Positions 15,572 through 22,824 of a DNA stretch of 26,411 nucleotides are shown piece by piece (position 1 is the first letter of the stretch; each line of letters begins with the position of its first letter). Source of the DNA: a virus. Where the stretch lies: positions 1 to 26,411 of IMG/VR virus record IMGVR_UViG_3300034102_001402. One strand, written 5' to 3'. The notes below the pieces were generated by a model. The model was not told where the DNA came from. It saw only the letters and a program-made list of their open reading frames with translations, and made no database searches. A program made the translations under genes and the position numbers.

Positions 15572-16453
15572 ATGAAAATACACATAAACGAAGAAGATCT
15601 ACAATACATTAAATTATCCATCAATAATGGTGAGGTATTACAAGAAGATTTAGGTAGGTGGTTTAAAGAAAAATGGGTAGATGTAAGTAAAAAAGTTAAT
15701 GGTAAACATCCACCTTGTGGACGTAGTGATGCTGATGGTGAAAAAGGAAGGAAAGGATATCCAAAATGTAGACCATCAAAAAAAGTGTCAAAAGATACTC
15801 CTAAAGTTGCCTCTTCATATGATAAAAAGGAAAAGAAGGCGATGACATCTCAAAAAAGAAGTGCAGAAAGAAAGGACCCTAAAATTGGAAAAGGTAATAA
15901 ACCAACAATGACAAAATTTGACGAACAACAAAATGTTGATGAAAGAAGTAGAAGTTTTGCGTTTACAAGAAAAAAAAGATTGTTTAGTCAACCAGAAAGA
16001 ATGTCTAATCCTTTTAGATATAAAGAATTTGATAGATTATCTGAAGGTGTAGAAAAAAGAACAATTATTCAAATATCTGAAGAACAATTTCAAAGACTTT
16101 TTGAATATAACGAAGATACGCCAGTTTTAATTTATGAAGATGAATCGGGTTCCGTTCAAAACACAAATTTTGAGTCGACCAATATGTTAAATGAGGCTGA
16201 ATATCAAGGACGTAAAGTTCAACTTGGAAAAATCATGCAAGGTGATATTAAAAAGTTTAAAGTGTATGTCAAGAACGACAAGGGTAAGGTTGTTAAGGTA
16301 AATTTCGGTTTTGGTGGTAAATCCGCTAAAGGTAAACGAATGGTTATCAAAAAGAATAACCCCGCAAGACGTAAGTCATTTAGAGCTCGTATGAATTGTG
16401 ATAATCCAGGTCCTCGTTGGAAACCAAGATATTGGGCTTGTCGTACTTGGTAA
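15572..16453 (+). CDS. Two-module phage protein (DUF5872-like plus RYWxCRxW module)
   Basis: 293 residues, basic. Residues about 30-95 have WFKEKWVDVSKKVNGKHPPCGR followed by a G.KGYPKCRPS segment and SYDKKEKKAMTSQKRSAERK, the pattern I associate with DUF5872-like phage proteins. A disordered basic linker follows. Residues 78-90 from the end to the C-terminus form a second module: VQLGKIMQGDIKKFKVYVKN, KVVKVNFGFGG, NPARRKSFRARMNCDNPGPR and RYWACRTW at the very end. This second module is widespread in T4-like phages as an uncharacterised, probably virion-associated domain. Having both in one chain is notable. No enzyme motif. Domain names are from memory of the patterns, not a search. Confidence 0.7.
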   Translation: MKIHINEEDLQYIKLSINNGEVLQEDLGRWFKEKWVDVSKKVNGKHPPCGRSDADGEKGRKGYPKCRPSKKVSKDTPKVASSYDKKEKKAMTSQKRSAERKDPKIGKGNKPTMTKFDEQQNVDERSRSFAFTRKKRLFSQPERMSNPFRYKEFDRLSEGVEKRTIIQISEEQFQRLFEYNEDTPVLIYEDESGSVQNTNFESTNMLNEAEYQGRKVQLGKIMQGDIKKFKVYVKNDKGKVVKVNFGFGGKSAKGKRMVIKKNNPARRKSFRARMNCDNPGPRWKPRYWACRTW

Positions 16454-16464
16454 AATTTTAACTT

Positions 16465-16740
16465 ATGAAATACATTATAACCGAGGAACAGAAAAGAACG
16501 ATTATAAATAAAAGTGATTGGAAAGAGGGTAATAATAAACTTACCAAAACATATCACTTCAAAAACTACAAAGAAGTTATACCATTTGTTAATTCAGTTA
16601 TGAAAATCGCAGATAAACAAAATCATCATCCTGATATAATCGTTCATTACGATAATGTGAAATTATCTATTACTGACCACGATAAAGGTGGTGTATCTGA
16701 AAAATGTCATAAATTCACAGGTGCCGTAGATAAAATATAA
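16465..16740 (+). CDS. Pterin-4a-carbinolamine dehydratase-like protein
   Basis: 91 residues, full length for this family, which dehydrates 4a-hydroxytetrahydropterin during pterin cofactor recycling. The usual N-terminus (ITEEQ then a Trp, W19) is present. It continues TYHFKNYKEVIPFVNSVMKIAD, NHHPDIIVHYDNVKLSI and DHDKGGVSEKC. The catalytic His residues are kept: H54 and H55 in HHP and H72 in DHD. Two departures from the consensus are Asp50 for the usual Glu before HHP, and Cys81 for the usual Asp after the GG turn. Activity is plausible but untested. It stands 7 nt before the flavoprotein gene, so the two may act together. Confidence 0.88.
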   Translation: MKYIITEEQKRTIINKSDWKEGNNKLTKTYHFKNYKEVIPFVNSVMKIADKQNHHPDIIVHYDNVKLSITDHDKGGVSEKCHKFTGAVDKI

Positions 16741-16747
16741 AATTTTA

Positions 16748-17521
16748 ATGAACTTACAAGAGAACATACAAAGGATTAGAGAAATGATGATTTCGGAAGA
16801 GATGGTACAATCTGATGCTTGGAAATCTTTAAAGAAAACATTGGATGTTCTTAAAAATAAGAAAAAAGTTTTACTATTAAGTTGTTCTAATAGACATAAT
16901 TGGGACAAAAATAATATTGATATACCAAAATCTAAAATGATTGCAATGTATCTTAATGATGAATTGGGTGATAAGTCAACATTAATAGACGTACCTGAAC
17001 TTAAGATATTTCCATGTGAAGGTAACGTATCAAGAAAAGACGGAGATTCATGTGGAGTATTAAAATCCAAACTTGAAGACAAGGATAAAAATCCTTCAGG
17101 TCATCACAGATGTTGGGCGAGTATCAATAACAAATCAGATGAACTTTGGAAAATATCCAAAGAACTATTTGAATCAGATTCGGTTATATTTTTTAGTTCA
17201 ATAAGGTGGGGACAAACAAATATGTATTATCAAAATCTAATTGAAAGACTTAATTGGGTTGAAAATAGACATACGGTACATAATGAGTCTAACATAGTAA
17301 AAGATATCGAATCTGGATACATTTGTACTGGACATAATTGGAATGGAAGTAACGTTGTTGATTTACAAAAACAAGTTCATTCATTTTATGGTTTCAAACC
17401 AAACGATGATATATATTGGAACTGGCAGTATACTAAAGATATTAACGATGAAAGTCAAAAATCATATAAAGATTCTTACAAAAAATTTATAAAGGATACT
17501 AAAATACCTGATTCTCAATAA
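16748..17521 (+). CDS. Flavodoxin-fold NAD(P)H-dependent FMN reductase-like protein
   Basis: 257 residues. From residue 39, KKVLLLSCSNR is the first strand and phosphate-binding loop of the flavodoxin fold. DSVIFFSSIRWGQTNMYYQNLIERLNW (144-170) is the conserved strand-loop-helix that shapes the FMN site in FMN reductases, where the usual P.Y is replaced by SIRWG. Cys90, Cys102 and Cys122 sit where related flavoproteins carry a Cys cluster before DD...I..., possibly a metal or redox site. Residues 1-38 are an extension starting LQENIQRIREMM, resembling a peptide in other proteins of the window. Its end overlaps the opposing deaminase gene by 7 nt. Likely substrate unknown; supplying electrons to a pterin is one option. 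Confidence 0.78.
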   Translation: MNLQENIQRIREMMISEEMVQSDAWKSLKKTLDVLKNKKKVLLLSCSNRHNWDKNNIDIPKSKMIAMYLNDELGDKSTLIDVPELKIFPCEGNVSRKDGDSCGVLKSKLEDKDKNPSGHHRCWASINNKSDELWKISKELFESDSVIFFSSIRWGQTNMYYQNLIERLNWVENRHTVHNESNIVKDIESGYICTGHNWNGSNVVDLQKQVHSFYGFKPNDDIYWNWQYTKDINDESQKSYKDSYKKFIKDTKIPDSQ

Positions 17522-17955
17522 TAAATAAGATTAACCCCACACTCATTTAAAAGTTGTTTAGCCTTACTTTGGGATTCATCCCACTTTTCTTTATTTTTAG
17601 TAGTACAGACTTCCTTACAATATACCGTCTTTATACCGGAATTAACAATTCCTCTGGCACAATCCATACAAGGTAATCCCGATGTTAAGTAGATTGTTGA
17701 GTTTTTCAACGATACACCTTCTAATGCCGCATTATAAATTGCATTACGTTCGGCATGTTCCATCCAGAAGTATTTTTCGGGTCTTTCCTGACGTTCTTGT
17801 AATGAATCGTCTAAACCCCTTGGGAATGAATTATAACCCGTAGAAAGGACGTTATTACCCTCACCGACTACAACGGCACCTATCTGTGTAGATTGGTCCT
17901 TAGATTTGAGTTTTACCACCTCAGCAATCTGTAAAAAATACTCTATCCAATTCAT
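17515..17955 (-). CDS. cd: dCMP deaminase
   Basis: 146 residues. Converts dCMP to dUMP, the substrate of thymidylate synthase, in the cytoplasm. Zinc site: H67-A-E69 (HAERNAI) with the catalytic Glu, and PCMDC at 95-99 with Cys96 and Cys99. Upstream, QIGAVVVGEGNNVLSTGYNSFPRG is the family's nucleotide-binding start and substrate loop. The length matches single-domain dCMP deaminases. The gene is convergent with the flavoprotein gene, overlapping by 7 nt, and lies 1 nt after the SAP-like gene, whose promoter it probably shares. Works in the same pathway as the dUTPase at 4764-5363. Confidence 0.95.
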   Translation of the reverse strand: MNWIEYFLQIAEVVKLKSKDQSTQIGAVVVGEGNNVLSTGYNSFPRGLDDSLQERQERPEKYFWMEHAERNAIYNAALEGVSLKNSTIYLTSGLPCMDCARGIVNSGIKTVYCKEVCTTKNKEKWDESQSKAKQLLNECGVNLIYY

Positions 17956-17956
17956 A

Positions 17957-18271
17957 TTAAATTAATTTTTGTTTCACCCAATAATATAACATACCGGTTG
18001 CGTACCTGTGTAAGTTTTTTGCTTCTTTCTTTAAAATTAAGTTCCCAAGTTGTATTAAATGTGAACGATTATATAAATCTACACTAACAATAAACCCTCC
18101 ATCGGATTTTTCATACGTTGTCTCTTTCATTGGTGGAATATACTTTCCCTCATCGTCGAGTTTCAACGTCCTAATCATTTCGGTCTTATTCATCTTACAT
18201 TCTATACCTCTAGAATGTATCATTTTTTCTAAGACATCTAACCTTAATTTAGTGTAGTCCACTTCACTCAT
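17957..18271 (-). CDS. SAP-like small protein upstream of dCMP deaminase
   Basis: 104 residues from the ATG at 18271. I prefer this start to an in-frame ATG at 18349, because the extra codons would run through the promoter and the capsid terminator, and YTKLRLDVLEK follows naturally. Residues about 6-40 (KLRLDVLEKMIHSRGIECK, then KTEMIRTLKLDD) fit a SAP-type helix-extended loop-helix, a motif often used to bind nucleic acid. The C-terminal part (VDLYNRSHLIQLGNLILKKEAK) looks like a helix-rich tail with no known match. A perfect -7 box and palindrome lie just upstream. A nucleic-acid-binding role is inferred, weakly. Confidence 0.7.
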   Translation of the reverse strand: MSEVDYTKLRLDVLEKMIHSRGIECKMNKTEMIRTLKLDDEGKYIPPMKETTYEKSDGGFIVSVDLYNRSHLIQLGNLILKKEAKNLHRYATGMLYYWVKQKLI

Positions 18272-18275
18272 AATG

Positions 18276-18306
18276 CAAATATAACTAATTTTTTGGAATA
18301 TTCCAA
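18276..18306 (-). promoter_or_regulatory. Host-type -33/-7 promoter for the SAP/deaminase pair
   Basis: On the minus strand, TTG (18306-18304) is followed after 20 nt by TATATTTG (18283-18276), a perfect TAnnTTTG -7 box. The end of the box is 4 nt from the ATG at 18271, giving a very short or absent leader. The -33 TTG lies in the palindrome described next. Confidence 0.65.
18293..18306. other. 14-bp perfect palindrome over the -33 element (possible operator)
   Basis: TTGGAATATTCCAA reads the same on both strands and includes the -33 TTG of the minus-strand promoter. It is well placed to bind a dimeric repressor that would block the -33 contact. It is too short to be a terminator and has no T-run. 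Confidence 0.45.
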
Positions 18307-18310
18307 TAAC

Positions 18311-18341
18311 AAAAAACCCCCGAATTTCTTCGAGGGTTTTT
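18311..18341 (-). terminator. Rho-independent terminator after major capsid gene
   Basis: In the minus-strand RNA the stem CCCUCGAA / UUCGGGGG (one U-G pair) closes a GAAA tetraloop, flanked by an A-run before and a six-U run after. It lies about 20 nt past the capsid stop at 18361. This is the clearest terminator for the head gene transcript, and it separates it from the next minus-strand promoter. Confidence 0.85.
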
Positions 18342-18360
18342 ATATTCAATCCTATTAAGA

Positions 18361-20091
18361 TTATCTTAATGTATCCAAAGAGAATGTAGTGATACCTTTC
18401 ACGTCGATTACACCAAAGTAACGGTTGTTTACCATTTTCTTTGCGTAACGTGTCATGATTCCTTTGATAGGAGTCATTGTGAACGGATTGTACATTGTTG
18501 GAGTTAATTGTAAAGGTACATATGGAGCGTAGATGTAACCAGCGTCCAATAGTGATTTACCTTTGTGACCAATTAAGATCTTGCTAGCTGGGAAGTAAGG
18601 ATCACGATATACTTGATATCTTCCAGCAAGAGAACCGATTTTCTCGATACCCATGTTGTATGAATCTTGCTCAGGAGCTGCGTTAGATACGTGGAAATAT
18701 TCTAAATCATCGAATACTGCAGAAACTTCTGAAGAAACAACGATCCAGTTAGCACCACCTCTTAATGTAGTCTTATGGATTTGAGCTGAAATTTGGTTAA
18801 CCTTAGTTACCAAAGTTTGGTTCCAATCTTTTTGAGTGTAACCTTGTAATGTAGCACCTGATGCTCCACCGTATTTCCACTCATTGTAATCCCACTTAGC
18901 TTTCCAAGCTGCACCTTTACGTAAATCACGTAAAATTTCACGGTCAACTTCTGCTGCAATTTGCTCAGATAATAAAGCTGTTAATTCAGCTTCAGCATCG
19001 ATGTTGTGGAATGCACTAACGTCTTGAGCCAATTCAGGAGACCATGTAGCTCTTAATTTTCTTTCAGTTACAGAAACTGTTACTGATTGTAAATCGAAAG
19101 AAACTTCACCAATTTGATCTTCAAATTCTAAAGTATCATAAGTTCTGAAAGTTAATGTGAAATCACCGATAGTTGTACCTGTAGGTAATGTGATGTTAGA
19201 GAAACCAGATGTTGCACTGTAGTTCTGCATATCAACACTTACGTAGATAACTCCATCAGCATCACAGATATCATTGTAGTTACCTGAAGGGTAGTTAGTA
19301 GAAGATGCAGTTGAACCATATTCAACAATACCTTTACCATACTTCTGAGTAACAACGTTGAAGTTCTTAGAGTCAGTTAAGTATTTAACTTCAGCTGATG
19401 CTAAAAATTCTTCAGTATCCATTGCGTTACCATTTGGTCCGATTAATTTACCTTGACCATCTTTTGCAAATCCTGTAAATTTCAAGATTAAAGATGATTG
19501 TGCGTTTGATGAACCAGTAACACCAGAAACTGCAATTGCAGAAACTGAACCATTACTGAAAGTAACAGCAGAAACAGCGGTTAAAGTTACAGCTGAATAT
19601 TGACCTTTTGAGTAATCAAAAAGACCTGTATCAGGACTGTTACCATCACCTGCTTCGTAGAATCTGTCATATAAGTTACCACCTGTGTAACCAGTTGCGG
19701 CGCTTCCACCAGCACCTGGCATACCATATGGAGAATAGTGACCTGCTCCGTTTCTTTCCTGAATTTTAGGAATGAAGAAGAATAATTTACCAATTGGTAA
19801 GTTCATAGCTTGTACTGACACGATGTCGTTAGCTAATAATTTAGAGAATACACGACGAATGATTGGGAAAACCACAGTCTCGAATGAACCAGACGCATCA
19901 GCTACTGCTGCTTCGTTGATTAAATAAGACGCTTGGTTTTCATATAATTGCGCGATGTTATCTTTTTGGTGACCGTCAAGACCTTCTAAAAAGCCTAAGT
20001 CATCCCATTTTCTGATGGTATCTTCTTTGATAACACGAAGGTGCTTAAGACCGATGTTACCTACCATACCTGATTCTAATAATGCTCCCAT
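18361..20091 (-). CDS. gp23: Major capsid protein, T4 gp23-like
   Basis: 576 residues; forms the shell of the head (HK97-type fold in T4-like phages). The N-terminus has RKWDDLGFLEGLDGHQKDNIAQLYENQ, similar in style to the gp23 propeptide. SYLINE|AAVADASG gives a probable protease site after E60 (T4 gp23 is cut after E65 in FLTE|A). After it come FPIIRRVFSKLLANDIVSVQAMNLPIGKLFFF and, towards the end, RATWSPELAQDVSAFHNIDAEAELTALLSEQIAAEVDREIL and MNNP-like structural stretches. An Ala/Ser/Val/Thr-rich segment (about 168-200) looks like an inserted surface loop. Last gene of the head transcript, ended by a strong terminator. No TATTTATT motif was found directly before it, so it probably relies on the upstream gene's transcript. 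Confidence 0.93.
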   Translation of the reverse strand: MGALLESGMVGNIGLKHLRVIKEDTIRKWDDLGFLEGLDGHQKDNIAQLYENQASYLINEAAVADASGSFETVVFPIIRRVFSKLLANDIVSVQAMNLPIGKLFFFIPKIQERNGAGHYSPYGMPGAGGSAATGYTGGNLYDRFYEAGDGNSPDTGLFDYSKGQYSAVTLTAVSAVTFSNGSVSAIAVSGVTGSSNAQSSLILKFTGFAKDGQGKLIGPNGNAMDTEEFLASAEVKYLTDSKNFNVVTQKYGKGIVEYGSTASSTNYPSGNYNDICDADGVIYVSVDMQNYSATSGFSNITLPTGTTIGDFTLTFRTYDTLEFEDQIGEVSFDLQSVTVSVTERKLRATWSPELAQDVSAFHNIDAEAELTALLSEQIAAEVDREILRDLRKGAAWKAKWDYNEWKYGGASGATLQGYTQKDWNQTLVTKVNQISAQIHKTTLRGGANWIVVSSEVSAVFDDLEYFHVSNAAPEQDSYNMGIEKIGSLAGRYQVYRDPYFPASKILIGHKGKSLLDAGYIYAPYVPLQLTPTMYNPFTMTPIKGIMTRYAKKMVNNRYFGVIDVKGITTFSLDTLR

Positions 20092-20122
20092 TTTGTATGT
20101 TTTTGTTTTTTTGTTTAATTTA

Positions 20123-21298
20123 TTATTTTATTTTTCCCATTAAATCTTTCATTCTTCTGAATTGTGGATTCTCATAAGCTTTAGCTTCTGATAACACTTC
20201 TTGAGATGATGATGTAGATGGGGTGTTAGAGATTTTTCCAACTACTGACTCGGTAACTGTTGTTTTTGTACCTAATTCAGATTTGATTGTGTTGAATAAA
20301 CCTTTAGATTCATTCATCGTTGAAACTGAATCAAATCTCTTTAATATGTTCAATTTCTCTTGTTTAGTAGTAGAGTGTTCAGTAAATAAACGTGTAGCGT
20401 AAGCTAAGTTTGCATTAAACACAGCAACTTCGTTAAGTTTGTCTTTGAATAAAACTAAAGCCTTCTTGTATTCAGAATTTTGTTTCTTTAACTTTTCAAC
20501 TTCTTCGTTCATTTCGTGACGACCAGTCTTGTATTTTGTTTTTTGAGATGGTCCCCTAACTCCCGTTCCAAATGTTCTTGCTGCTTCAGTAGCTTCGATT
20601 TCCATCTCATCACCTTCAGCAACTTCTTCTTCATCTTCTTCTTCATCAATCTCAATTTCGTAAATTGTTTCTTCCTCATCAGTTTCCATATCATCACCCA
20701 TCATATCCATTTCTGAAAATTCATCTTCTTCAGTACCGAATTCGGGTTCAGCATTAAACTCAGAGTCAGATTCCATTTCATCATCAAGTTTGATAATATA
20801 ATCGTCTTCTCCGTCACCAAACTCAATGTTATTTCCGTCTTTCTTAACTACAATACCATCTTCTGGTTTCATCGCTTTGAAAACTTTTAATACTTCATCA
20901 TCTGAAGCACCGGTCATATCCATTACGTCCTCATCTTCAGAACCTTCTTCTGCTGGTGGTAAAGCGAGATCTTCATCTCCTTCTTCATCATCTTCAGAAT
21001 CTAATCCTTCAATGTCTTTGTTTGGTTCGTTATCGAGGTCTGTATCATTTTCAGAGTCGTCTGCTGTTGCATCGTCATCTGACATATCGTCTTCCTCTTC
21101 TTCAGGATCAACTTCATCCTCAGGTTGTTCACCCATCGGCATTTTAGTTTCATCCTCTTCTTCCAATGATTCTTTAAGCAAGTCATTCAGTTCTTGTTTC
21201 ATGGTTGAAGCAAGTATACCCTTTGCATTTTGCTTTACTGCTTCTTCAAGTGTTTGTACTTGAAGTAACGCTTGTTCTAAAATTGATTTTTCAGTCAT
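20123..21298 (-). CDS. gp22: Prohead scaffold protein, T4 gp22-like by position
   Basis: 391 residues. Scaffold proteins form the core around which the capsid assembles and are later degraded by the prohead protease. Residues about 45-240 are extremely acidic (long Asp/Glu runs such as EEEEDDMSDDD), a feature that fits an expelled core protein. The N-terminal 45 residues are helical (LLQVQTLEEAVKQNAKGIL), and the C-terminal third is coiled coil (VEKLKKQNSEYKKALVLFKDKL). The tail ends FRRMKDLMGKIK, similar to short basic motifs in other proteins here. Sequence identity to T4 gp22 is not obvious; the call rests on composition and on lying exactly between protease and capsid genes. Its start follows the TATTTATTA motif by 22 nt. 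Confidence 0.82.
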   Translation of the reverse strand: MTEKSILEQALLQVQTLEEAVKQNAKGILASTMKQELNDLLKESLEEEDETKMPMGEQPEDEVDPEEEEDDMSDDDATADDSENDTDLDNEPNKDIEGLDSEDDEEGDEDLALPPAEEGSEDEDVMDMTGASDDEVLKVFKAMKPEDGIVVKKDGNNIEFGDGEDDYIIKLDDEMESDSEFNAEPEFGTEEDEFSEMDMMGDDMETDEEETIYEIEIDEEEDEEEVAEGDEMEIEATEAARTFGTGVRGPSQKTKYKTGRHEMNEEVEKLKKQNSEYKKALVLFKDKLNEVAVFNANLAYATRLFTEHSTTKQEKLNILKRFDSVSTMNESKGLFNTIKSELGTKTTVTESVVGKISNTPSTSSSQEVLSEAKAYENPQFRRMKDLMGKIK

Positions 21299-21320
21299 TG
21301 TGAAATTTTGTTTTATTATC

Positions 21321-21329
21321 TAATAAATA
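21321..21329 (-). promoter_or_regulatory. Directional TATTTATTA motif before scaffold gene
   Basis: The minus strand reads TATTTATTA, then G, 22 nt ahead of the ATG at 21298. Orientation matches the plus-strand copies. Confidence 0.42.
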
Positions 21330-21383
21330 GTACGACTTTAATAAAAAGTCTTATTTTTAATATTTGTATCCCTATAAAATTGG

Positions 21384-22067
21384 TTATTTACTCAAAAAAG
21401 TATCTAATTTTCCCATAAGTTTGGACATTCTATCATCAACCGCGGGTTTTTTAATTTCTGATTCTTGATATTGGTCCCTATCTGAGGGGTCACTAAAAAT
21501 GTATGCACCTGGAGTTGATGGGGATGACACTAAATCAAAACATACCAATTCAAAGTCATCCTGAACAATGTTTTGACCTTTAATGTTTTTTAAGGAACCA
21601 ACACCACGAGAGGATATACCCAAAGTAGCTCCGTTCATAATTAACATAGCCGCTTGGTCACCCTTAGTGGATACAATACCCATCTTCTTCCATCCTGGCG
21701 AAGTGAATAATTTTATTTTACCCATAAGGATTTTTCCGTCCCAATAAGTTTCAAGAATTGAATGAGAAACTCTATCTAAATCGATAAGAGATGATGAAGG
21801 GTGATTAAGTTCGTTTAATGCTCCTCCCTTCTTAATAAGTGATTGGTATTTTTCGTTTTCTCTTTTAAGTAACATCTCAGGATAAATCCTTCCGTTCTTA
21901 TTTGGAGTGTCGTATTTTTGTAAAACGGCATAAAGGATAAGGTCTTGTGAAAAGTCCATATCCCTCATTTCCGAAATAATTTTCTTGTTTTGTTCGGGAG
22001 AAACATGACCTGCGTCATATTCTATTAAAATTCCTCTACCCGTTTCGTTTGGTCCTAATATCTTCAT
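21384..22067 (-). CDS. gp21: Prohead core protease, T4 gp21-like
   Basis: 227 residues. A serine protease of the herpesvirus-assemblin-like fold that matures the prohead by cleaving the scaffold and capsid propeptide. The probable catalytic His is H89 in NELNHP. The probable nucleophile is Ser152 or Ser153 in LGISSRGVGS, the loop typical of gp21-type enzymes. The N-terminal strand GRGILIEYDAG and a C-terminal FELVCFDLVSSPSTPGAYIF strand complete the usual core. Length is close to T4 gp21. The order portal-core-protease-scaffold-capsid supports it. Transcribed with the scaffold gene downstream; a candidate late motif precedes the start by 15 nt. Confidence 0.92.
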   Translation of the reverse strand: MKILGPNETGRGILIEYDAGHVSPEQNKKIISEMRDMDFSQDLILYAVLQKYDTPNKNGRIYPEMLLKRENEKYQSLIKKGGALNELNHPSSSLIDLDRVSHSILETYWDGKILMGKIKLFTSPGWKKMGIVSTKGDQAAMLIMNGATLGISSRGVGSLKNIKGQNIVQDDFELVCFDLVSSPSTPGAYIFSDPSDRDQYQESEIKKPAVDDRMSKLMGKLDTFLSK

Positions 22068-22082
22068 TTATAGATTTTATTA

Positions 22083-22091
22083 CTATAAATA
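22083..22091 (-). promoter_or_regulatory. Directional TATTTATAG motif before protease gene
   Basis: The minus strand reads TATTTATAG, 15 nt ahead of the ATG at 22067. It is the variant form also found before the portal gene. Confidence 0.4.
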
Positions 22092-22105
22092 CATCAATAC
22101 CAAGG

Positions 22106-22531
22106 TTATTTCTTGCTTTTGTAAAAATTGAATAGTTTTTTATCAATTAAACCATCCTCAACAACGGATTCGGTCAAATCTGTGATAAATGTTTTTATTT
22201 CCTTTGATCTAATATCGAATTGCTTTTCAACATATAAAGTTATTTCTAAATTCATAAAAGACTTTTTTTCAATCTTAATTCCTTTGGTTCTTATATCTAA
22301 ATCAACAATTGATTGTTGTTTAAAACTTGAATTGTTTAAATTATAAATTAATTCTTTTATTTTTCTTCTTGATTTTGAAATTAGATAGTCATAATCGTCA
22401 GTTTCATTTTCTGGTTGCAACCAAGAATTTAATTTTACATAAATAGTTTTAAGATTTTTAAAGTCTACTGTACCATAACCATACTTTACATTGTTGTAAG
22501 TCCCTAATGGGATATACTTACCTGTTTTCAT
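22106..22531 (-). CDS. Hypothetical protein between rpsU and prohead protease
   Basis: 141 residues, no cysteine, Lys-rich. It starts MKTGKYIPLGTYNNVKYGYGTVDFKNLKTIYVKLNSWLQP, continues with a helical DYLISKSRRKIKELIYNL segment, and has beta-like strands SFMNLEITLYVEKQFDIRSKEIKTFI towards the end. The N-terminal Gly/Tyr/Asn section suggests a small beta sheet. The alpha/beta alternation suggests a compact domain. It lies where T4 has gene 68 between portal and protease, but no sequence likeness is claimed. Its start is 101 nt from the divergent rpsU ATG; I see no clear minus-strand promoter in that gap. Confidence 0.72.
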   Translation of the reverse strand: MKTGKYIPLGTYNNVKYGYGTVDFKNLKTIYVKLNSWLQPENETDDYDYLISKSRRKIKELIYNLNNSSFKQQSIVDLDIRTKGIKIEKKSFMNLEITLYVEKQFDIRSKEIKTFITDLTESVVEDGLIDKKLFNFYKSKK

Positions 22532-22586
22532 TAATTTTATTCATTATCTTTATTTTATGGTGTTATTAAAATATATGAAAAAAATG

Positions 22587-22615
22587 TTGTAAATCCAAAA
22601 TATTTTATATATTTG
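22587..22615 (+). promoter_or_regulatory. Host-type -33/-7 promoter for rpsU
   Basis: TTG (22587-22589), 18-nt spacer and a perfect -7 box TATATTTG (22608-22615). This is the expected Bacteroidota/Flavobacterium sigma layout. Transcription should start around 22621, leaving an 11-12 nt leader with no Shine-Dalgarno sequence before the ATG at 22633. Confidence 0.75.
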
Positions 22616-22632
22616 TGGTATAATTATATATT

Positions 22633-22824
22633 ATGATAATAATTGACGTAACAAAAGAACGTAGTATCGAAACAGCATTAAGAACCTATAAGAATAGAGT
22701 TCAAAAAACTAAGCAAATTCAAAAATTGAGGGAAAGGAAGGAATTTGTTAAACCTTCAGTCACTAAAAGGAAGGAAGTTTTAAAAGCGGTATATGTTCAA
22801 CAAATAAAAAATGGTCTTAATTAA
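22633..22824 (+). CDS. rpsU: Ribosomal protein bS21, phage-encoded
   Basis: 63 residues, the full length of Bacteroidota bS21. IIIDVTKERSIETALRTYKNR gives the start and first helix, KQIQKLRERKEFVKPSVTKR the KPS(V)TKR core and second helix, and KAVYVQQIKNGLN the end. In host ribosomes bS21 sits on the small-subunit platform near the 3' end of 16S RNA. In Flavobacteriia it is reported to help occlude the anti-Shine-Dalgarno sequence. This copy has its own host-like promoter and runs opposite to every surrounding head gene. Its last codons lie inside a perfect palindrome shared with the convergent gene. The leader has no Shine-Dalgarno sequence, unlike the strong one reported for host rpsU in that group. 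Confidence 0.9.
   Translation: MIIIDVTKERSIETALRTYKNRVQKTKQIQKLRERKEFVKPSVTKRKEVLKAVYVQQIKNGLN

Noticed and set aside
16465-16497. MKYIITEEQ as another capsid-targeting tag with an I-T-E cleavage site
   Set aside because: The same N-terminal pattern is normal in the pterin dehydratase family, so it needs no special explanation.
18272-18349. N-terminal extension of the SAP-like gene to an ATG at 18349
   Set aside because: It would translate the capsid terminator and the gene's own promoter; the ATG at 18271, right after a perfect -7 box, explains the region better.
20826-21263. Long open frame on the plus strand opposite the scaffold gene, Ser-rich product
   Set aside because: It is the antisense of the Asp/Glu (GAT/GAA/GAG) repeats of the scaffold, which read as Ser/Phe on the other strand; no start signal.
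21334-21350. 6-bp hairpin (GACTTT...AAAGTC) between protease and scaffold genes
   Set aside because: Short AT-rich stem; the T-rich stretch follows it only on the strand with no gene, so it is not supported as a terminator.
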